NCBI RefSeq assembly: GCF_958979055.1 | Contig: NC_084892.1 | Span: forward strand, 2,001,501-2,065,500 | Direction of reading: 5' to 3' | Length of the DNA stretch: 64,000 bases | DNA from: Alnus glutinosa | Lineage: Eukaryota; Streptophyta; Magnoliopsida; Fagales; Betulaceae | Shown here: piece after piece, positions 13,601 to 25,068 of the stretch | Numbering within the stretch: the first letter of the stretch is position 1 | Layout of the letters: every line of letters starts with the position of its first letter | The notes under the pieces: model-generated | What the model was told of the DNA's origin: nothing | Seen by the model: the letters and a program-made list of their open reading frames with translations, nothing else | Database searches by the model: none | Translations under genes and position numbers: made by a program

Positions 13601-13725
13601 CCCTAATCAAATTTATTGTAACTAGCTCTTTTAGATATTGTTATGTTCATATTTATTTTGTAATTTGGGAATTATTAAAATTTAATATTAAATATTTTGT
13701 TATATCAACATCAACATTTATTACA

Positions 13726-13791
<66 letters not shown>

Positions 13792-14259
13792 CATTAATCT
13801 GATAAAAATATGAATTATATATAAATTTTTCTCTTTAAATAATATAAAAATAATGATTTCAGATTTGTCACCGTGTCATCTGCTTTTTCCTTTTCTCCTG
13901 GGCCCGAGATCTCTGTGATTGGTCCCTTTTGCGATTGCCTTTTTCTTTTTCCTTGACTCGATATAATACTGACGTGACGTGGCAACCGTGTCTGCACTAC
14001 AGAGTACAGAGTCCCATATCCAAAATGCAACTCCACTACCTTTATTCCCTTTCCATTGGCCAGCGATTTAGCTTCGCCCCCAAGGCAACCAACAGTAAAA
14101 CCGGCCAAGACAGACAAAAATATCTAGCGCGAGACTGGGCCCCATCTATTCCCGTTCATACTCAATCAGAACCCCACGAACGACACCTCTCTCTCTCTCT
14201 CTCTCTCTCTCACCCTTCAGCGAGGGAAACTGCCAGAAAACCCCTGAACATCCCAAAAG
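10691..14259. other. Intergenic region between CTR1 and HSFA3
   Basis: No supported gene. The first ~700 bases are presumably CTR1 3' UTR and flank. Beyond that is AT-rich DNA with poly-T tracts, a CT run near 12555, (AT)10 at 13121-13140 and a long (TA)n at 13730-13787. At 13380-13545 is a degenerate piece resembling the MITE family at 37772-37945 (shared core ATAAAAATCTTATAATAAAA). CCAAT-type boxes appear near 13916 and 14053, in the HSFA3 upstream region. Confidence 0.6.
13730..13787. repeat. (TA)n microsatellite
   Basis: About 29 uninterrupted TA dinucleotides upstream of HSFA3. Such long TA arrays are highly length-variable in plants. Confidence 0.95.
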
Positions 14260-14437
14260 GTCGGCGCTCTCTCTGGCTCAACAACTTGTCCCAAAACCCA
14301 GACGTAAAATCAATGGGCCGGCACGAACAACGACACAACCCTGGTCGTCGAATTAGAAGACGAGGTCTAAGCAGAGGCGAACCTCCTCCACCGCCTTGAA
14401 TCTCTTTCAAGATTTTTTTATCGAACAGTCTGTCGGC
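14260..14437 (-). promoter_or_regulatory. Two DRE/CRT cores upstream of HSFA3
   Basis: GTCGGC occurs at 14260-14265 and 14432-14437, that is GCCGAC (RCCGAC, the DREB-binding core) on the minus strand, 160-340 bp before the HSFA3 start. In Arabidopsis, DREB2A activates HSFA3 through DRE elements. A (CT)n run at about 14188-14212 and another at 14551-14573 suggest that part of this stretch is 5' leader, so the sites may straddle the transcription start. A six-base motif can occur by chance. Confidence 0.5.
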
Positions 14438-14596
14438 ATAAACCCCCCAGTCCCCCTTATTAAACCCCTCTACAACCCTCATTTGCTCATTTATCTCACC
14501 CACCACACCATTTCATTTCTCGTACATTAACGCACAAACAAACCCAGTCTATCTCTCTCTCTCTCTCTCTCTCAGTCTCCTATAACAACCTTATAG

Positions 14597-17500
14597 ATGA
14601 ATCCAGAAGACGAACACTTGCCAAATTCTCCACCTAGAACTCCTACGGAGTCGAAGGGTAAAGCTCCGGTCGTCGAAACGTCGTCGTCTGGTTCATCCGA
14701 GTTGGAGTCCGAGACTATTGGGATCCGGCTCTCCCCGATACAACCCGAAACAAAGTCGCAACCGTTCTCGCCCGGGTCTTTCTTCATGGACACCACGGCT
14801 AGTTTCTCCATGCAGAACATTGGGATCTCGGGCCCTCCTCCTCCAATGGACCTCGAAGCCTTCTCAACCATAAACCTATCACCGCCTTTAGCCGAAACAG
14901 CGCGAACCATACCGGCGAGTAGTACAGGAGGAGGAAGAGACTCGGAGAGTATCGGCGTGCCTCAGCCGCTCGAGTGCTTGCAGGGCAATCTGATACCACC
15001 GTTTCTGTCGAAGACGTTCGACCTGGTGGACGACCCGGCGCTCGACCCGATCATATCGTGGGGACCCACTGGAGAGAGCTTTGTAGTGTGGGACCTGGTG
15101 GACTTTGCGAGACTCGTCCTGCCTCGGAATTTCAAGCACAACAATTTCTCCAGCTTTGTCCGCCAGCTTAATACTTATGTGGGTATCGCTGTAACACCAC
15201 TTGTTATGGCTGGTGTGATCTGTACGTAACATCGTTTTTCTTTGTTTTATGTATCGTTTTTGTTTGTTCTTTTTGTAGTTGTAATTTTCTCTCTTCTTTT
15301 GGGGTAGTTTTGTTTTTGTTTTTTATTTGATGTTAATCGTGATTTCGATGCTCTACAATTTTAAATAAATTTGAGTTTCTCAAATTATGTGAATTGAAGT
15401 CTTTTTTTCCGTTGAATGATGTAAAAAATGTTATATATTAAAGATATGTCATGTTATCGAGGCAACAAAAAAAAATAAAAAATTGCAAAATGCTTTTTCT
15501 TCACTCTTGAAGAGACGCTTATTTTTTACTAAACCAAAAGACAGTTTTTTGCTCAAAACTTTTATACGACATAAAATGTAAGAACATGATAAAAATATAC
15601 TCAATTCTCATCATTAACATTTTACATTTTTAATATGTAGCATTTTTCATGTCATTTGATGCATGAAACGATTTAAATATAATTCACATAATTTGAGAAT
15701 CTCAATTTTTTTTGAAATTGTAGGGAACCTGATACATTTCTGAGTTCTTTTCCTGATTTTGGGTTGTAAATAATTTCTTAATGCATGTAGTGTCTCGCAT
15801 TTAAATATGGCCTGTGCTTTGAGCTGGTAAAATGTTGGAAATGTGGTGTCCTTGTGGTGTCTGATTAATCTTTTGTGATTTCGATTTGTTCATTGTTACG
15901 GGTGTATGTGTACTGTTGAACTATATGAGACAAAAAGTTATCTTGAGGTTTACTTTCTCGATCGACTGGAGACCACGCCTCATGCGGCGGAGGTCACTAG
16001 TTCGAATCTCTTCTTCTCCCTCCTCTTGGGGTTGTTGCGGAGTGGGATGTTGATCTTCTGCAGGTAGAGTTTCAGGTTCATTGAAACATCTGTTTTTGTC
16101 CTAGTTAGTCAAGATACTGCATGTTATCATCTGACCCCTCCTTTTGTGTTTAGAGAAGGCAATTTTATGATTTTACAGATTATATAGGGCAATTCGGCTT
16201 CTTCTATGTGTTAAAATCGATGGCTTTGGATTGTACTCTGTGATGAACTATTTATGATGATAATCATCATATCAAAAAATCATGTTCCATGTTAGGCTTG
16301 ACTTTTCTTTTTGTGAAATTTAATACGTTGAAATGTTGAATGTCTTAGTAAATGATAAGAGGTTATTCCTTCATCGGCTCGTAATTAGGGTTGAGGGGCT
16401 GTATGTTTTAAGCTTCTCACCGCAACAAAAAGAAATATTCCCCTCTGAATGTGTAGCGGAGTGGGGAGTTCATCTTCTACAGGTAGAGTTTCAGGTTCAT
16501 TGAAACATCTGTTTTTGTCCTAGTTCGTCAAGATACTGCATGTTATCATCTGACCCCTCCTTTTGTGTTTAGAGAAGTTGTTTTTATGATTTTACAGATT
16601 ATATAGGGCAATTCGGCTTCTCCTAAGCGTGAAAATCAACGGCTTCAAATTGTATTGTTTGATGAACTATTTATGATGATAATTATCGTATCTATATTTT
16701 GTTTTCTAAACTTGTTAGTCTTCCCTATTCATTTTGAAAATGACCCTGGTTACTGTATTCAGGGGTTCCGCAAGATTGATACCGACAGGTGGGAGTTTGC
16801 CAATGAAGCTTTCCAGCGAGGGAAGAGACATCTGTTGAAGAACATTCAGAGGCGCAAATCAACTCATTCCCAGCAGAATGGGATCTATGTTGGGCCTTCT
16901 ACCGAAGCAAATAGGCCTGCTCTGGAAGATGAGGTAGAGAAGCTGAGGAAGGAGAAGAGTATGGTAGAGAAGCTGAGGAAGGAGAAGAGTATGATGATGC
17001 AGGAGGTTGTTGAATTGCAGCAACAGCAGCAGGGTACCTTTCACCATATGGAATCAGTGAACCAGAGGCTCCAGTCTGTAGAGCAGAGACAGAAGCAGAT
17101 GTTTTCTTTCGTGACAAAGTTGCTGCAGAACCCAGCATTCATATCCCAGCTTCAGCAGAAGAAGGAACAGAGAGAAATAGGTTCTCCACGAATGAAGAGG
17201 AAGTTTGTCAAGCAGCATCAACATGAAATGTGTAAATCGGATTCTTCCATGGAAGAGCAGGTTGTGAAGTACCAACCAGATTGGAGACAACTCATTATAC
17301 CTTCTGCGGCCCCGGATTTTTCTCCAGATCCTGTTGAACAATCGGAGGATTATTTCTCACAAGGTATGGTTACTATGATAGAACCAATTGGCTTAGGTGC
17401 TGAAAACATACCACTTCCATCAGATGAATTAGCTGTAGTGCAGGGATTTACCAATACCCCTGAGCAGGTGGGAGAAGGGTCATCAAGGCTGGGGTCTGAA

Positions 17501-17899
17501 GATCTGAAAGGAAAGAATTTCATGAGCCCGCAAGAAGAGGTTAATCCCAAGTATCTTGTCTCTTTCCCAGAAGAAATAGCGAAGGAAAAGGCTATTTCTG
17601 AGTTATCTCCGGGGATTGAAAGCATCATTAAACAAGAGGACACATGGAGCATGGGTTTTGATCCAAGTACCGCTATGCCTAGCTCTAGCAGCGAGTTGTG
17701 GGGTAGTCTAATCAACTATGAAGTTCCAGAGTTGGAAGTGACTAGCGGATTATCAGATGTCTGGGATTTAGGTTCACTGCAAGTGGCCGAAGGTTCAGGC
17801 ATCGATAAGTGGACTACTGAGGAACCCGAGAGTCAAGATGGCCAACCCAAAGATGATATATCAGAAAATAGGGATCCATACGGCTTCATTTGCTTCTGA
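14597..17899 (+). CDS. HSFA3: HSFA3 heat-stress transcription factor, class A3
   Basis: Two exons, 14597-15178 and 16763-17899, phase-0 GT-AG intron at the site common to plant HSFs (after LNTY, before GFRK); 572 aa. A long acidic/Ser-rich N-terminus precedes the DNA-binding domain (about 134-226: [14 protein letters not shown] to KNIQRRKS). The HR-A/B coiled coil follows (about 246-320), then a basic [11 protein letters not shown] nuclear-signal region and Trp-based activation motifs: TWSMGFD (Trp489), ELWGS (Trp507), VWDLGS (Trp528), DKWTT (Trp544). The Trp motifs, the QPLECLQGN leader and VVKYQPDW identify HSFA3 rather than A1 or A2. Known role: heat and drought response downstream of DREB2A. 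An exact in-frame 30-bp duplication lies in the coiled coil. The frame also runs open upstream of 16763, but that is intron. Confidence 0.96.
15952..16045 (+). mobile_element. SINE-like fragment in the HSFA3 intron
   Basis: Contains GGAGGTCACTAGTTCGAATC, a tRNA B-box-like block shared with the SINE copies at 7860-8001 and 26322-26434, preceded by a weak A-box (TCGATCGACTGGAGA). The 3' part resembles the CTR1 copy (CTCCCTCCTCTTGGGG) but has no clear poly-A tail, so it is truncated or old. Confidence 0.55.
16037..16692 (+). repeat. Direct ~237-bp duplication within the HSFA3 intron
   Basis: Copies at 16037-16273 and 16456-16692 (offset 419) share long blocks such as GTAGAGTTTCAGGTTCATTG and CTGACCCCTCCTTTTGTGTT, with scattered substitutions. 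The second copy ends ~70 bp before exon 2. The 182-bp spacer is AT-rich with nothing recognised. Confidence 0.85.
16934..16993 (+). repeat. Exact in-frame 30-bp tandem duplication in HSFA3
   Basis: Units 16934-16963 and 16964-16993 are identical and each encodes [10 protein letters not shown] (residues 252-261 and 262-271), at the start of the HR-A/B oligomerisation region. From memory, Arabidopsis HSFA3 has one related copy (EIEKLRKERRAL). Identity at every base suggests a recent event. Confidence 0.95.
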
Positions 17900-18936
17900 A
17901 CTTGCTGCGCTTGCTGCCCTTATGGATCTGAATGATTTTTTAGTTGAACAAATCAGCATTGGACAATTTATTTGCAAATATATTGATTTAATTGCAGTGT
18001 TAAATTTTTTTTTTCTTGATTTTCAGCTTCCATTCAATTAAATTTTTACTTTTCTATTATGCTATTTAATTGTTTAATTTTTCTAGGTAGTTCTTGTCGA
18101 TTTTTTTTCTTTCTTTGAGTGGATTATTTTATCTTATAATTTGCATTAGTATTGCTTGGTTTTCTTGCTGACAAATACTTTCTTGAGTCGTGACGAATGC
18201 AGGTATGTGAGTTTCATCGGGCTCGGTTGCATTTTCTACATTACCCTTTCTATCATGTATGGTCCAGATAAGATATCCTGTTCATAGAATTGGACTTTCT
18301 TGTTGCATAATCAGGTACTGATAAGAAACACCTGCGTGATTTGGCCTTTGCTTTCATTATGGGTGCCAATTGTTTGGTCTTTGGTAGTCGATCTTCATGG
18401 CTATCCCTTACTGGAGGCTTTTTTTTTTTTTGGTTGTTGAATGCAAGGACCTTTTTGATCTGGTAATCAAGCTATACTCTGCAGCCTTTTGCCTTTAGTT
18501 TTTAGTTTTCTGAAAAGAGGAAATATCAGAGTCTGTTTTTATGTTCAGAGATCATCAAATAGAACCTTCACCAAGAATATTTTTATCCTTTCTAGTCCTA
18601 GTAACCATTGCCTGGTCCAATATCATAAAACACCATTATTATTGATACTTGAACAAGTCTGTATACTTCAGTAGGGCGTGTTTATGTTTGATCAAGTTGC
18701 TAAACTTGATTAGAAGTGTCATGAGTAGTTTCTTGTTGGCTAGGCAGTCATTGCACTGACTTGTGAACATGTCTATTTTGCTCGGTCGAAAGTTCTGTTA
18801 ATTACTTAATATATACCAAACAGAACAGAAAGTATATGAAAGATTCAATACTGTTGTGTGATGTTGTGATTCATGACATCAAAACTTAATAGTTGCCTAA
18901 TAGGCCTCTGCAATTGCAAGCTAACTTGAATTTGCG
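17900..18936. other. HSFA3 3' flank
   Basis: AT- and T-rich sequence after the HSFA3 stop; the first few hundred bases are probably 3' UTR. No coding frame, repeat or RNA gene could be supported. Confidence 0.5.
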
Positions 18937-21900
18937 TATACTTCATGCAGAATTTGAAGACTTCTTGGTGCTTGCTTGACGGCACTAATCAAAGCATCAA
19001 TTCTTGGAGCAAGTTTGGGTCAGCCAATCTGCTGGGTTCTTTAGCATATCTTCTAATTCGGCGCACTTCAACATCTTCTTTTCAAATCAAGGTTACTTCC
19101 TGGTCCTACTTAATTTTTTCCTGCATATAAATTGATATATGCTGGGCTTATGGGCCAGGAAGCCCACATAATCGAAGCACCAAACCCATATAACCGAAAC
19201 ATGAACCCACTGACCCGAGTTCACCCAATAGTTGAAACACGGGATTCTCTCCCACATCACTTGGCCATTTTTGTGCCATTAGGGCCATGTTTATCACCAA
19301 TCCACGAATCTAAAGTATAGAGTGCACAATAATGTGAATAAACGTGAGATGAGCTACCTTTAAAAGGATGATCATATAGTAACTGACGGTGAGCAGTTGA
19401 TGGCAAGTCATTATAAAAAGAAACCCACAACTAGGTTAAATGAACTTTTGGTCTCTTTTCAAAATTTTGTAATGTTTTTATTCTAAGCTATTCTTTAAAC
19501 ACTTTACACACTTTACTAACTTAACATCGGAGTCATCCCTTAGTAGCCACACCGGCAAGCTCTTTTGCTTATTTTTCTCCTCTTTTTGCAGGTGTTTTCA
19601 ATTGATATTCAAACACAAGGAAAACTGTTCTAATGTCTTACCTTCAATATCTTACAACTACTTTGTAAGATAATCTTTCTGCGGTTGGCAATGTTGCAAG
19701 CTGATTGCTAACACATTATGAGCTGCAAATTTTGAATTAAAAGAAACTTTAGATATAGTGGAGGAGACGTCTATAATTTGCCTGCAAGCGAAGGTCGATG
19801 TGCTTGGACAATGGCAGTTTGCCTTAAGGCTAAGGCTGATTTGCTCGGTCATTTACATTTGTGGAATTCTTGATTTATTAAAATAGGACTGCGAGACAGA
19901 AGTGGAACATGCATTAGTTCACCTCAGCAGCTTGTAAGGTGAGCTATCTAAGGGAGTTGAAGTATTCCTATTAGTTTTAGGGCAAGTTATGAAGGTCATT
20001 AATAGCCTTTCTTTCCGCACCATAAAACTATTTAGCTAAAATGGTCACATTGATCAATGACACGGTCCTACAAAGTGAACCCTATTGAGTCGGTCATGAC
20101 AGTCATTAAGGTCATGGAAGTCAAGCACAATGTTAATGCTGCCATGTCACATCAATAATTACAGATGCATGACACCTCTCACAAACATTCTATGCCTAAC
20201 CCCTAACCCTCCAGCTTACCTTTGCGCACAGGCATATAATACTAAATCGTCTTTTCTTTGGCAGGTAAATTTTCATGGTCTTGAAGCAAATGAAACCATC
20301 CGTGGATTCTGACAACCAATGGGTACTAATGTAAGGCTGTATCTTCTTTATGTTGTAAAAGAAACACCCTTCCGGGGCCTTCCCCTCCCTCACCCAGAAA
20401 CAGGGGAAAAAAAGGGAGGCAGTGTCAATATAAGTAAGCTAGTAGTGATTTTCTTAAAATATCTTTTAATAAGAATTTGGTCGGTTTTTGAAAGTAGACA
20501 TATACTTCATGCAGAATTTGAAGACTTCTTGGTGCTTGCTTGACGGCACTAATCAAAGCATCAATTCTTGGAGCAAGTTTGGGTCAGCCAATCTGCTGGG
20601 TTCTTTAGCATATCTTCTAATTCGGGGCACTTCAACATCATCTTTTCAAATCAAGGTTACTTCCTGGTCCTACTTAATATTTTCCTGCATGTAAATTGAT
20701 ATATGTTGGGCTTATGGGCCAACAAGCCCGCATAATTGAAGCACCAAGCCCATATAACCGAAACATTGACTCACTGGCCTAAGTTCACCCAATATTTGAA
20801 ACACGGGATTCTCTCCCACATCACTTGGCCATTTTCATGCCATTTGGGCAATGTAACCAATCCACAAACCTAAAGTATAGAGCGCACAATAATGTGAATA
20901 AACGTGAGATGAGCTACCTTAAAAAGGATGATCGTATGGTAACCGACGGTGAGCAGTTGAGAGCAGGTCATTATAAAAGGAAAGGCCTCTTTTCAAAACT
21001 TTGTAATTTTTTTATTCTAAGCTATTCTTTAAACACTTTACTAACTTAACATCGGAATCATCCCTTACTAGCCAATCCGCAAGCTCCTTCGCTTTTTTTT
21101 TTCCTCTTTTGCAGGTGCTTTCAATTGATATTCGAACACAAGGAAAAATGTTCTAATGTCTTACCTTCAATATCTTACAACTACTTTATGAGATAATCTT
21201 TTTGGGGTTGGCAACGTTGCAAGCTGATTGCTAACACATTATGAACTGCAAATTTCGAACTAAAAGAGACTAGATATAGTGGAGGAGATGTCTATAGTTT
21301 GCCTGCAAGCGATGGTGTGCTTGGACAACGGTAGTTTGCCTTAAGGCTAAGGCTAATCTGCTCGGTTGTTTACATTGGTGGAATTCTTGATTTATTGAAA
21401 TAGAACTGCCAGATAGAAGCTGAACATGCATTAGTTCACCTCAGCAGCTTGTAAGGTGAGCTATCTAAGGGAGTCAAAAGTATTCCTTTTAGTTTTATGG
21501 CAAGTTATGAAGGTCATTAATAGCATTTCTTTCCGCACCTTAAAACTACTTGGCTAAAATGGTTGCATCGATCAGTGACACGGTCCTACAAAATGAACCC
21601 TTTTGAGTTCAATGTGAAAGTCGGACATAATGTTGATGCTGTTATGTCAATTCAATAATTAGAGACGCATGACACCTCTTGCAAACATTCTATGCCTAAC
21701 CCTCCAGCTTACCTTTTGCGCACAGGCATATTATACAAACCAAACTTTTTTTTGTTTTTGATTATTAGGAGGGGGAGGGGTAGTTGAAGCCTGAAGGGCA
21801 CATGCCATTTATTTTCTCAGGCTTAGATAATATGAATTCATGATTTGAATGTGATTGGGATATCCCATCTGCACAAAAATGTATCAAATTTCCATCGTCT

Positions 21901-22054
21901 TTTCTTTGGCATGTAAATTTACATGGTCTTGAAGCAAATGAAACCATCCGTGGATTCGGACAACCAATGGGTACTCGCATTAGTAAGGTTGTATCTTCTT
22001 TATGTTGTAAAAGAAACACCCTTCCCCACGCACACCCAAAAACAGGAAAAAAAA

Positions 22055-22086
<32 letters not shown>

Positions 22087-22235
22087 GGAGGCAGTGTCAA
22101 TATATATAAGTAAGCTAGTAGTGATGTCTTAGAATATCTTTTAATAAGAATTTGGTTGATTTTTGAAAAAATAAAAAAAGTAAGGCTATATAAATAATTG
22201 AGTAAATGATAATTTCCACTCTAAGAAAGTAGACA
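18937..22235 (+). repeat. Large direct tandem duplication, two copies
   Basis: Copy 1 is 18937-20500 (1564 bp) and copy 2 is 20501-22235 (1735 bp). Both begin TATACTTCATGCAGAATTTG and run in parallel, for example through CTTGCTTGACGGCACTAATC, ATTCTCTCCCACATCACTTG and GCTGATTGCTAACACATTAT. Copy 2 ends with GTAGACA followed by TATAC, the five bases that also begin each copy, so the junction shows short homology. Copy 2 carries ~150 extra bp near 21740-21890 and ~60 bp near 22160-22225. No intact gene or known transposon protein is visible in either copy. Confidence 0.92.
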
Positions 22236-22701
22236 TATACTGGACATCCAAAAACGAGAGATTTATAATAATTAATAAAAGCTCAATGAAAATTCCCGTA
22301 ACTCCTCAACAGAGTGAATTTCCAACCTGGGTTCAGGACCTTCAGGTATGCTCACCTTACCAGCAAACTTGAACCAAAAAACAAAAACAAGGTAGAACAA
22401 GGTAGAAGCTGAACTTGCACATATGGCAATTGTACAATGCGCCTTCCAACATGCTTCATTAGCCCAAATATTTAAGCATAACAATAAAAACCCAAAAAAA
22501 AAGGGGGGGAAAAAATAAATGCGTTTCACATCCTACAAATAAAACATATAACTCATCCTACAGTTAAAATAAAATATATTTTATAAGGAAATGAATCTAA
22601 GAAACAATTAAGGAAAGATATCTCATGTCTCTTATGTCCATTTCACCCTTAGATTTCCTCTCAATCAAAGAGAACATGGGCCAAAAATCACTGAGGGAGA
22701 G
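22236..22701. other. RPF2 3' flank
   Basis: Lies downstream of the RPF2 stop (minus strand) and probably includes its 3' UTR; AT-rich. No further feature seen. Confidence 0.5.
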
Positions 22702-24744
22702 TTATGTTGAATTTTCTCTCTGTTTTTTTGATGCATGCCTGTTTTCCGCATTTTTCAACTTGGCTTCACGGCGCTCTCTCTTCACACCTTTTGCTAAGTT
22801 AGGTAGAGCGACATCTCCAACCTAAATCCCAAGATAACAAAAACAAAAGGAATCATATCAATATCAATGGTACAACAAACAATCACCAAATTGTAGTAAA
22901 CAGTTAGAGAATAACTGAATAAAACTAAGGCAGAGTTTACATATAATGGGATAACTCTAGAAATAGTTAAATACCCCATAGTTAATGCAATAGCTGCTAG
23001 ATGAATAAACATTCTCCTTACCTTCTGATCTGGCATATATATCTTCCCGATCTTGCCCTGTATTTCATCCTTGCTAACATTTTTCACCTGCAAAAAACAG
23101 AACACAATCCAAACATGTTACTTCTCTCCTTTCAGAAAAATAAATTACAAAGGTTTAAGGGAGTATTTAGTCGACCTTCTTCTTCGGCTGTTCCCTGGTT
23201 GTTTTCATGGCTTCTTTCCTTAGGCTGTCATTAGGAAGACGATGCCGGCGTACCACAAAATCCATGGAGGGACCAACTTCTTCCAGTTCCATCCTCGGTA
23301 CTTTTGTGCCAGACTTTTTTAGCCGCAGACCACAGTGAGAAAGAAACACCCTATTTGAAGATATAGCTGTACATACATAGGCATGGTCTACGCCCACAAG
23401 ATTTAAGTTCTCCACAACCTGCATGTATGAAACCATGATTTTTCTTAATATAGCAGAGTCATAACATAAAGATGCACAAACTGCAAAGGGCTGCAGAAAT
23501 GCACCTCTCCCCGCAACAGATCGAGCAAAACTTCCTTCAAATGTTTCAATTCTTCTACATTCTCGAATGCTTCCCCAATAAAAGCAATCAAAGGTTTTGA
23601 GCCAATCTGTGGAGCTAATTTCTTGTCATATTTGAATGACTCTATCGGCCTGAAATTTTCAACCCCAACCTCCACAAGATCATAGATGTGGTGGTCGTAA
23701 GTTCTCCCCATAACAAGATTATTAGGCCGCTTCTTTGAGTGAGAACCAAACTGCATTTTATAACAAATTAGATACATAAAAAAAGATGCTCAGTAACAAT
23801 ACAATTGATCTCCAGTAGGGTAAACAATCATTACAGCATTTCCACTTTGGACGTCTTATTTTCATAGGAGCAGCAGACAGTTTTCAAAAGAGGGCGAGGG
23901 TGAAATTAAAAATATGGAACATCAAATTGTGTCGTTCATAAATAGAATTTTTCTACGAACCACAAAAATGTGAAACTGTGTTACTAGGTATTAAAAGAGT
24001 AAGGTTTGCGTCCTGTGTGCACGGAACTCAAGATGGTGGTGTGCCATCAGTAATTGGAGCTTGTGTCGCACAGGACATAAACCAAAGCCGATTTAACAAA
24101 TCTACAAGAGAAATACGTACTTCAATATCTCAAATCACGTCTAATGAATACAGAAGTTTCATATTGTCTTATTTTATGAGATCAAATAAATGCTACAGCA
24201 CCACAAACTCCAACTCAAAACATACAAAAACATTCTAAATTAGACATGTTAAAACATTCTAAATCAAATAAAATTAATCCCATGAGCAAGAACTTAAAAG
24301 ACCCATTTGATCAATACCTTATTTTAACAAATTCCAACAAACCAAAATGACCCGCCCGCCCCCCCCAAAAAAAAACTTACCACGAAAATGCTACAATCGG
24401 TTCTTTGAGAAAGGAACTCCAAAGAGGTCTCACCGCCGCTCTCAAAGGGCTTGATATTCTCGTTCTTGCGGCTGAACTTGACGGAGCTGCCCCTCTTCAT
24501 GTGGTAGATTTCCGTCAACACGGCGTTCAGTACGCCGCTCGTCTTTGTGCCATGAAGTATCAGCGTCTTCTTGCCCGTCTCGACCTGAACAAATAAATAA
24601 AAAATTGTTACTTTCAATGGAATATACAAAGGCTTGATTTTCATATGTTTTTCCGTAGAGAATTGTGGAGCTCACGAGTTTGGGTGCGCGTTTCTCGAGC
24701 GCCCTTCTGGCCCTTCCTGACTTCGGGGTTTTTACTCCAAACAT
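22702..24744 (-). CDS. RPF2: RPF2, Brix-domain ribosome production factor 2
   Basis: Six exons on the minus strand: 24744-24676, 24584-24381, 23750-23505, 23418-23176, 23087-23022, 22821-22702; every intron is GT-AG and phase 0; 315 aa (Arabidopsis homologue about 314). Family landmarks: TPKSGRARRALEKRAPKL at the N-terminus, KKTLILHGTKTS, FESGGETSLEF, GSHSKKRPNNLVMGRTYDHH, VVRRHRLPNDSLRKEAMKT, GKIYMPDQK and a basic tail KGVKRERREAKLK. The Brix domain spans about residues 28-230. Known role: with RRS1 it loads the 5S RNP into pre-60S ribosomes in the nucleolus. I chose the ATG at 24744; the frame stays open to an ATG at 24912, but that stretch overlaps site II promoter motifs and is unlike the family. 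Confidence 0.95.
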
Positions 24745-24912
24745 GATTGGCTTCAATGGAAACCGAAGCAAGGCAGAGCTTTGCTTAGTAGCAGTTTTAG
24801 AGGACGCTAGGGTTTCTTTGGGGTAGTTGATGGGGGTGGCCACTTGGGGGTTTAGCGATGGTCTAGAATTGTATGGGCTTAGACTAGTGAATTGGGCCTT
24901 GGCCTGGGCCAT
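24745..24912 (-). promoter_or_regulatory. RPF2 promoter/leader with telo-box and site II motifs
   Basis: On the minus strand, AAACCCTA (telo-box) lies at 24815-24808. TGGGCC/TGGGCT cores (site II; seen on the plus strand) lie at 24874-24880, 24893-24898 and 24905-24910. Telo-box plus site II is the known promoter signature of plant ribosomal-protein and ribosome-biogenesis genes, which fits RPF2. Confidence 0.7.
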
Positions 24913-25068
24913 AAATTGGATAGAGGCCCTCCAATTCGATCCAGATCGTTAATTCAAAATGAATAGCCACGCCATTATTAAAATAAATAAATAAAAACTA
25001 ATGGGCTTCTTTTGATTTTTTTTTTTCGTTTTTAATATTTTATTTTAGACTTAACTTGGAACTTGGAA
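24913..25068. other. Spacer upstream of RPF2
   Basis: Short AT-rich spacer with a T tract around 25018-25030. No feature supported. Confidence 0.4.

Noticed and set aside
15980-16010. Possible tRNA gene (GTTCGAATC motif)
   Set aside because: Only the B-box-like block is present, the acceptor stem cannot be formed, and the same block recurs in SINE copies elsewhere in the window.
16655-16762. Open frame continuing upstream of HSFA3 exon 2, with an ATG at about 16655
   Set aside because: It ends in TATTCAG directly before GGGTTCCGCAAG, where the HSF DNA-binding domain resumes; the upstream residues have no HSF similarity and exon 1 supplies the first half of the domain.
24745-24912. 56-residue N-terminal extension of RPF2
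   Set aside because: The extra residues are unlike RPF2 proteins and overlap telo-box and site II promoter motifs; the shorter start fits the family length.
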